From: an uncultured Clostridia bacterium
GTDB taxonomy: Bacteria > Bacillota > Clostridia > Oscillospirales > Ruminococcaceae
NCBI GenBank assembly: GCA_945835425.1
Contig: CAMAJC010000030.1
Coordinates: 1-11,020, forward strand
Direction of reading: 5' to 3'
Length of the DNA: 11,020 nucleotides
The notes under the pieces are model-generated. The model worked only from the letters and a program-made list of their open reading frames with translations. It was not told the origin of the DNA and ran no database searches. The position numbers and the translations under genes are program-made. Below are positions 6,552-11,020 of this stretch, piece after piece (within the stretch, counting starts at the first letter, position 1; each line of letters opens with the position of its first letter).

Positions 6552-6580
6552 TTGCATTTTTCCCCAAAAAGCGATATGCT
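6552..6580 (+). promoter_or_regulatory. Possible promoter of the udk-peptidase-regulator operon
   Basis: TTGCAT (6552-6557) and TATGCT (6575-6580) are 17 bases apart, leaving a leader of about 28 bases before the udk start codon. The match to consensus is moderate, but position and spacing fit and the -35 resembles those at 604 and 9920. Confidence 0.5.
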
Positions 6581-6614
6581 AATAGAGATGAAAAAACGGA
6601 AAGGAAGTGCTGCC

Positions 6615-7232
6615 ATGAAACCGTTGATGATCGGCATCGCAGGCGGGACCGGGTCAGGGAAATCGACCTTTACAGCCCGGCTGCAGGAGACCTTCGGAGA
6701 CGATATCGCAGTTATTTATCACGACAACTACTACCGCCGCAACGACGGCATTTCGATGGCCGACCGGGAGTCGATCAACTACGACCATCCCGATTCGCTG
6801 GAGACCGAGCTTTTGGTCGAGCATCTAATCAAGCTGCGCAGCGGCGTCGCGGTTCAGATGCCGATATACGATTTTACCGTCCATAACCGCTCCGACAAAA
6901 CCCAGCGGGTGGAGCCGAGAAGAATCATCATCGTCGAAGGGATTCTGGTCCTGGCCGACAAGCGGCTGCGGGACCTCTTCGACATCAAAATCTATGTCGA
7001 GACCGACGCCGACGAGCGGATCCTGCGCCGTGTCGTGCGGGACATGAAGGAGCGCGGTCGGGACATCGAAGGGATCGTCCGCCAGTACCTCTCCACCGTC
7101 AAGCCGATGCACAATATGTTTGTCGAGCCGTCCCGCGCCAAGGCCGACTTCGTCATCAACGGCGGCAAAAACCCGGTGGCGCTCGACCTGGTCGTGACCA
7201 AAATCCGCGACCAGCTGGCGAAAAACGAATAA
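6615..7232 (+). CDS. udk: Uridine kinase
   Basis: This 205-residue P-loop kinase phosphorylates uridine (and usually cytidine) to the monophosphate with ATP or GTP, the pyrimidine salvage step in the cytoplasm. Walker A is GGTGSGKST (10-18). Other family marks are YHDNYYR (35-41), NYDHPDS (55-61), MPIYDF (82-87), VEGIL (107-111) and DADERILRRVVRD (131-143), the region that helps close the lid. Length matches bacterial Udk. ATG 6615 follows AAGGAAG at 8 bases. An upstream in-frame ATG at 6588 lacks a good ribosome site, and the family N-terminus fits 6615. It is the first gene of a likely operon with the peptidase, which begins 22 bases after the stop. Confidence 0.94.
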   Translation: MKPLMIGIAGGTGSGKSTFTARLQETFGDDIAVIYHDNYYRRNDGISMADRESINYDHPDSLETELLVEHLIKLRSGVAVQMPIYDFTVHNRSDKTQRVEPRRIIIVEGILVLADKRLRDLFDIKIYVETDADERILRRVVRDMKERGRDIEGIVRQYLSTVKPMHNMFVEPSRAKADFVINGGKNPVALDLVVTKIRDQLAKNE

Positions 7233-7254
7233 ACTGAAAGGACATATTTTGACC

Positions 7255-9249
7255 ATGAAGAAAGTTGCAATCGAAGATTTTGCCCGGATAAAGAAGCTCG
7301 GCAGCCTGACCCTTTCCCCGTCGGGGAAAAAGGCCGTCCTGACCGTCACCGAGGGCAGCATCGAGGATAATAACTACCGCACCGACCTCTGGGTCTGGGA
7401 CGAAAGCCACAGCCCTGCCCTTTACCGGCTGACCGCAGGCGAGGATGGCAAGGCGCCCTGTTTCCTGGATGAGGACACCATCCTTTTCCCGGCTGACCGC
7501 AAAAAACGCCATCCGTCGACTCCTGCCGAGAAATACACCGTCTATAACCGCATTTCCCTCACCGGCGGTGAAGCGGAGGAGGCCTTTGTCCTGCCCTTTG
7601 CGGCTTCGGACCTGACCCCGGTTTCGGAGGACGTTTATCTGGTCTGCGGCCTGCGGGACCTGCGCATCCCTGATCTGAGCGGGATGGATGATGCCGAAAA
7701 GGCTGCCGCGATGAAGGCACTGGAGGAGGAAAAGGACTACGAGGTATTTGACGAGCTGCCTTTTTGGGTCAATGGCCGCGGCGTCGTCAACAAAAAGCGG
7801 CTGGGGCTCTACCTTGTCGATGTAAGGGAAAACACCCGGAAGCTGCTGACCGCCGATTATTTTGACCTTCACGGCTTTACCCTGCGGGACGATCATCAGC
7901 AGGTCGTCTTCTGGGGCAATGAATATACCGCGATGGACACCCAGAAATCCCGGATGTTTATTTATGACCTGGCTGCGGAAACCGCCGTGGAAGTCCCGCT
8001 GGAAAACCGCTACCGCGTCGGCAGCGCGGAATTTGTGGGCGATGAGATCGTTTTCACTGCCGCGACCGGCGAGAAGTACGGCAGCAGCGAAAACCCTGCC
8101 TTTTACCGCTGCGCACCGGACGGAACCTTCACGCTGCTGTCTGCGCCCGATCCCAGCCTTGGTCCGGTCGGCAGCGACATTGCCGGCGGCGGCAGCAGCT
8201 TCTCCGGCGGCGACGGCTTTTACTTTGTCCAGACGGTCGGCTATCACAGCCGCTATTGCCGCCTGACCCTCACCGGTGAGATCGAGACGCTGGTGGATGA
8301 TGTGAATATTGTCAGCTGCGCCCGCGGCCATGGCAACAACATCTTCTTCATCGGCATGGAAAAGGACGCGCCGCAGGAGCTTTACCGCAAGGCAAACGGA
8401 CAGGTGCAGAAGCTCTCCGGTTTTAACGCGGCCTATCTTGCGGAGCATGAGATCGCCCACACCGAGCACTTCACCTTTGTGGACAAAGACGGTGTCGAGA
8501 TCGACGGTTGGGTGCTCCGTCCCGCTGATTTTGATGAGAATAAAACCTATCCCGCGATTCTGGACGTCCACGGCGGCCCGCAGACCGCTTACGGCGAAGG
8601 TTTCTTCCATGAGATGCAGTACTGGGCAGGGCTTGGATACATCGTTTTCTTCTGCAATCCCCGCGGTTCCAGCGGCAAGGGCGGCGGATTTGCCGACATT
8701 TACGGCGATAACTACGGCGTCCGGGACTATAACGACATCATGGAGTTCACCGACGAGGTGCTTCGCCGCGTCCCGCAGATCGATGAAAAGCGCGTCGCCA
8801 TGACCGGCGGCAGCTACGGCGGCTTCATGGCCAACTGGATCATCGGCCACACCGACCGTTTTGCCGCTGTCGCCTCCCAGCGCAGTATCGCGAACTACAT
8901 CAGCAAATGCCTGACCACCGATATCGGCTATTATCACAACCTCTCTGCGATTCAGGCCGACCCCTGGAACAGCCCGGAGAAGATGTGGGCGCATTCGCCT
9001 CTTGCATATGCCGACAAGGCTGTCACCCCGACCCTTTTTATCCAGTCGGATGAGGACTACCGCTGCTGGATGGGCGATGCGGTGCAGATGCTGCAAGCGC
9101 TTTTAATGCACGGGGTACCGGCGCGGATGTGCCTGTTCCATGGCGAAAATCACGAGCTGTCCCGCAGCGGCAAACCCCGTCATCGTGTTCGGAGGCTGCG
9201 CGAGATCACAAACTGGTTTGACCAGTGGCTGCACCGATGCGAATCATAA
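7255..9249 (+). CDS. S9 family peptidase (prolyl oligopeptidase / acylaminoacyl-peptidase type)
   Basis: The 664-residue protein has the two-part S9 layout. Residues ~1-400 form a beta-propeller-like region starting with FARIKKLGSLTLSPSGKKA. An alpha/beta hydrolase domain follows. Catalytic residues seen are Ser520 in GGSYGGFMANW, Asp601 in DEDYRC and His633 in GENHELS. HGGPQ and NPRGSSGKG form the oxyanion and core region. It should hydrolyse short peptides or acyl-amino-acid peptides. No signal peptide is visible, so it is probably cytoplasmic. AAAGGA (7237-7242) lies 12 bases before ATG 7255 and 6 bases before an in-frame TTG at 7249. The MKK start fits homologues better, but TTG is possible and adds two residues. 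It is the middle gene of the operon, and its end overlaps the regulator gene by 13 bases. Confidence 0.94.
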   Translation: MKKVAIEDFARIKKLGSLTLSPSGKKAVLTVTEGSIEDNNYRTDLWVWDESHSPALYRLTAGEDGKAPCFLDEDTILFPADRKKRHPSTPAEKYTVYNRISLTGGEAEEAFVLPFAASDLTPVSEDVYLVCGLRDLRIPDLSGMDDAEKAAAMKALEEEKDYEVFDELPFWVNGRGVVNKKRLGLYLVDVRENTRKLLTADYFDLHGFTLRDDHQQVVFWGNEYTAMDTQKSRMFIYDLAAETAVEVPLENRYRVGSAEFVGDEIVFTAATGEKYGSSENPAFYRCAPDGTFTLLSAPDPSLGPVGSDIAGGGSSFSGGDGFYFVQTVGYHSRYCRLTLTGEIETLVDDVNIVSCARGHGNNIFFIGMEKDAPQELYRKANGQVQKLSGFNAAYLAEHEIAHTEHFTFVDKDGVEIDGWVLRPADFDENKTYPAILDVHGGPQTAYGEGFFHEMQYWAGLGYIVFFCNPRGSSGKGGGFADIYGDNYGVRDYNDIMEFTDEVLRRVPQIDEKRVAMTGGSYGGFMANWIIGHTDRFAAVASQRSIANYISKCLTTDIGYYHNLSAIQADPWNSPEKMWAHSPLAYADKAVTPTLFIQSDEDYRCWMGDAVQMLQALLMHGVPARMCLFHGENHELSRSGKPRHRVRRLREITNWFDQWLHRCES

Positions 9250-9902
9250 CAGAAACGCCGCGGCTGCAAAAGCTGGCGGCGGAGCAGCATATCCAGGAAA
9301 AATTCTCCTTTTGGGAGAGCTATTCCCGCCAGTACCTGCGCTTTTCGGCCGGAGAGGAAATTCTTTCGGCCGGAGAGGAGACGCCGGGGTTTTATTTCCT
9401 GCTGGAAGGGCAGATGCGGATTTATTCGTTGGGCCGGGACGGGAAGGTTTTCCTGCTGGTTTTGGCGGATGCCGGGGACGGGAGCCTTTTGGGCGATGTG
9501 GAGTACTTAAGCCCGTGTCCGTCGCCGAACCACGTCGAAGCGGCGAAGGACTGCACCTTTTTGCGGGTAAAGTACGACCGGCCGCTGATGGAAAAGGACC
9601 TTGCGCTGTATAAATATCTGGCCGGGATGCTGATGCAGAAGATGAATGCGGCGTCGGAGGGCAATAAGCGGCAGCTGCTCAGTTTATCCCAGCGGTTTGC
9701 GGATTATCTGCTGGCGGCCTCGAACGACGGGGTTTTTACCGGTTCCTATGGGGACGCGGCCTCGGTTCTCGGGTGCAGCTACCGCCAGCTGATGCGCATC
9801 ACGAGACAGTTTTATGCAGACGGCCTGATTTCCCGGGAAGGGAAGTCGGTCCAGCTGCTGGATATCGGCAGGCTGCGTGGCATGGCCGAAGGCGGCGAAT
9901 AA
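9237..9902 (+). CDS. Crp/Fnr-family transcriptional regulator, YeiL-like
   Basis: This 221-residue protein has a cNMP-binding-type beta-roll (about 33-120) and a C-terminal winged helix-turn-helix (about 165-212). The helix region ASVLGCSYRQLMRITRQF followed by ADGLIS closely resembles, from memory, E. coli YeiL. The beta-roll has the usual G-E-x-I...G pattern and LLEGQ, but the phosphate-binding Arg-Ser of cAMP receptors is replaced near PNHVEA, so cAMP is an unlikely ligand. No FNR-type N-terminal cysteine cluster is seen. Only a few cysteines (94, 106, 180) are present. ATG 9237 overlaps the peptidase stop by 13 bases and no Shine-Dalgarno is clear, which suggests translational coupling. 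GTG 9225 is an alternative start. Targets are unknown. Its own operon or the isomerase gene downstream are natural candidates. Confidence 0.85.
   Translation: MRIITETPRLQKLAAEQHIQEKFSFWESYSRQYLRFSAGEEILSAGEETPGFYFLLEGQMRIYSLGRDGKVFLLVLADAGDGSLLGDVEYLSPCPSPNHVEAAKDCTFLRVKYDRPLMEKDLALYKYLAGMLMQKMNAASEGNKRQLLSLSQRFADYLLAASNDGVFTGSYGDAASVLGCSYRQLMRITRQFYADGLISREGKSVQLLDIGRLRGMAEGGE
9343..9379 (+). repeat. 16-bp tandem duplication inside the regulator gene
   Basis: TTTCGGCCGGAGAGGA occurs at 9343-9358 and again at 9364-9379, a 21-base (7-codon) period. In protein it encodes SAGEE twice within the first strands of the beta-roll. The family naturally has two similar Gly-Glu positions here, so the protein is not disrupted. 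Confidence 0.8.
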
Positions 9903-9919
9903 TTTTGTTTATTTTGGCC

Positions 9920-9948
9920 TTGCATAATCGGGAAATATTCGCTATAAT
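9920..9948 (+). promoter_or_regulatory. Promoter of the isomerase/epimerase gene
   Basis: TTGCAT (9920-9925) and a perfect TATAAT (9943-9948) are separated by 17 bases. Transcription should start near 9955, giving a leader of about 70 bases that contains two stem-loops. It begins just after the regulator stop codon, and no terminator is seen between the two. Confidence 0.8.
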
Positions 9949-9958
9949 GGCTATGACA

Positions 9959-10005
9959 CCCGGGTATTTCCCGGGAAAATAAAACCGCCCGGCATTTACG
10001 CCGGG
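9959..10005 (+). promoter_or_regulatory. Twin stem-loops in the isomerase mRNA leader
   Basis: CCCGGG-TATTT-CCCGGG (9959-9975) and CCCGGC-ATTTAC-GCCGGG (9988-10005) are separated by an A-rich 12-base linker. The first would sit almost at the 5' end of the transcript. The second ends 8 bases before the GGAGG ribosome site (10014-10018). They may protect the mRNA 5' end or tune translation. Neither is followed by a T run, so they are not terminators. Confidence 0.65.
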
Positions 10006-10025
10006 AGGGTAATGGAGGTTTACAT

Positions 10026-10937
10026 ATGAAACTTGGTATGAGCTGTTACTGCCTCGATCCTGCTATGGCAGACGGGCGGATGAATGTGGATGATGTCATT
10101 GATTTTGCGGCGGCCCACGGCTGCGAGCACATCGAGTTTGTGCCGTTCCATCTGGATTTTGTCACGCCCGACCGAAAGCTCAATATGGAGCTTATTGACC
10201 ACGTCCGCGAGAAATGTGCGTCCGCGGGAATCGAGATTTCCACCTATTCGGTCAACGGCGACCTGTTAAAGACCGACGAGGCCGAGCAGGAGGCAGAGAT
10301 CGAGCGGATCAAACGGCATATCGACGCCGCCGAAAAGCTGGGCTTAAAGCGGATGCGTTTTGACGTCGCGTCCTTCCGCCGACCTTTCTCCACCAACACG
10401 ATCTACAACTTCAACGCCGAGTTCCCGCAGATGGTCAAAAACGGCGCGCTGCTCTGCGATTACGCCGCCGAAAAGGGCATCCACATCGTCATGGAAAACC
10501 ACGGCTTCTTCATCAACGGCTCCGACCGCGTCCTGCGGCTGATCGAAGCGATCAACCGTCCGAACCTCAAAATGACGGTTGACGTCGGCAACTTCCTCTG
10601 CGTCGACGAAGACCCGGTCGCAGCGGTCAAAAAGTGCCTGCCGCTGGCCGAGATGATCCACCTCAAAGACTTCTATATCCGCAAAAAAGACCTGCTCCCG
10701 GACCAGACCGAGATGTTTAATTGCAATAATGGCAGCTGGTTTGAGACGATGGGCGGCAAGATGCTCCGCGGCTCGATTCTGGGCCAGGGCGATATGGACG
10801 TCTGGGAGATCCTGCGCCTGATCAAGCACTCCGGCTTCGACGGCTACATCTCGCTGGAATTTGAGGGCATGGAGGAATGCTGCCAGGGCACCGAGATCGG
10901 CCTTGCCATGGCAAAAGCAATTTGGAACCGGGTTTAA
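10026..10937 (+). CDS. Sugar phosphate isomerase/epimerase, xylose-isomerase-like TIM barrel
   Basis: This 303-residue protein matches the COG1082 / AP_endonuc_2-type TIM barrel family in length and pattern, starting MKLGMSCYCLDP. The likely metal ligands sit on successive strands: Glu157 in MENHGF, Asp186 in VDVGNF, His212 in IHLKDF and Glu278 in SLEFEG. Members isomerise or epimerise sugars, inositols or hydroxypyruvate using a divalent metal. The substrate is not evident, though inosose-type substrates are one option for this family. The start ATG follows GGAGG at 7 bases. It has its own promoter just after the Crp/Fnr gene. No clear terminator follows before the window ends, so more genes may be co-transcribed. 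Confidence 0.9.
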   Translation: MKLGMSCYCLDPAMADGRMNVDDVIDFAAAHGCEHIEFVPFHLDFVTPDRKLNMELIDHVREKCASAGIEISTYSVNGDLLKTDEAEQEAEIERIKRHIDAAEKLGLKRMRFDVASFRRPFSTNTIYNFNAEFPQMVKNGALLCDYAAEKGIHIVMENHGFFINGSDRVLRLIEAINRPNLKMTVDVGNFLCVDEDPVAAVKKCLPLAEMIHLKDFYIRKKDLLPDQTEMFNCNNGSWFETMGGKMLRGSILGQGDMDVWEILRLIKHSGFDGYISLEFEGMEECCQGTEIGLAMAKAIWNRV

Positions 10938-10957
10938 TGGTCAGGTATCCATTTCTT

Positions 10958-10972
10958 TGTACATAATGTACA
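10958..10972. promoter_or_regulatory. 15-bp palindrome, operator-like
   Basis: TGTACAT-A-ATGTACA is a perfect 7-bp inverted repeat around one base, 20 bases after the isomerase stop codon. The one-base centre makes it a poor hairpin but a good dimer binding site. Nothing shows which protein would bind it. Confidence 0.45.
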
Positions 10973-11020
10973 TCAATCGCTGCCATCTTTATGCAATATT
11001 TTCGCTAAAAATGGCTTTCG

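Noticed and set aside
6356..6637. Small minus-strand ORF across the tRNA
   Set aside because: Most of it covers the tRNA-Leu gene and its promoter, so it cannot be a separate protein.
7156..9096. A 646-codon open frame on the minus strand opposite the S9 peptidase
   Set aside because: It is antisense to a gene with a clear catalytic triad, has low-complexity Ala/Val/Asp-rich sequence and no recognisable domain. Long antisense frames are expected in G+C-rich coding DNA.
9140..9613. Alternative plus-strand ORF across the end of the peptidase and start of the regulator
   Set aside because: It is out of frame with both conserved proteins and has no domain or ribosome site.

Overview
This window looks like chromosomal, housekeeping-type DNA from a G+C-rich Clostridia-like Firmicute, probably a gut Oscillospirales/Ruminococcaceae relative. 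That is inferred from strong AGGAGG-type ribosome sites, TTG start use, compact hairpin/T-tract terminators, a tRNA with encoded CCA, and families typical of that group. It is not a proven taxonomy. I see no phage, plasmid, transposase or CRISPR genes.

Layout. (1) 1-546: the 3' part of a PAP2-type membrane phosphatase gene, closed by a strong terminator. (2) 689-1453: an inositol-monophosphatase-family gene with its own promoter. (3) 1454-3837: one minus-strand gene, a beta-CASP metallo-beta-lactamase ribonuclease. It is tightly bracketed by inverted copies of a ~120-137 bp repeat, and farther out by three copies of a 24-bp palindromic repeat. (4) 3838-6177: a large fusion of a RecB/Cas4-type PD-(D/E)XK nuclease domain and an Fe-S superfamily 2 (XPD/DinG-like) helicase, followed by a terminator. 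(5) 6178-6614: a hairpin-rich intergenic region holding a minus-strand tRNA-Leu(UAA) with a consensus promoter and its terminator. (6) 6615-9902: a probable three-gene operon of uridine kinase, S9 prolyl-oligopeptidase-family peptidase and a YeiL-like Crp/Fnr regulator. (7) 9903-11020: a promoter and a leader with two stem-loops, a COG1082-type TIM-barrel sugar-phosphate isomerase/epimerase, and a short tail with a 15-bp palindrome.

The genes do not form one obvious pathway. The most likely functional unit is the udk-peptidase-regulator run: the last two genes overlap, the first two are 22 bp apart, and one promoter lies ahead of udk. The regulator may control this unit or the isomerase gene downstream, but that is inference.

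The unusual material is mostly non-coding: two families of dispersed palindromic repeats around the ribonuclease gene, a run of very small hairpins after the helicase gene, twin stem-loops at the start of the isomerase mRNA, and a recurring TTGCAY -35 motif. I did not find convincing evidence of a new multi-gene system.
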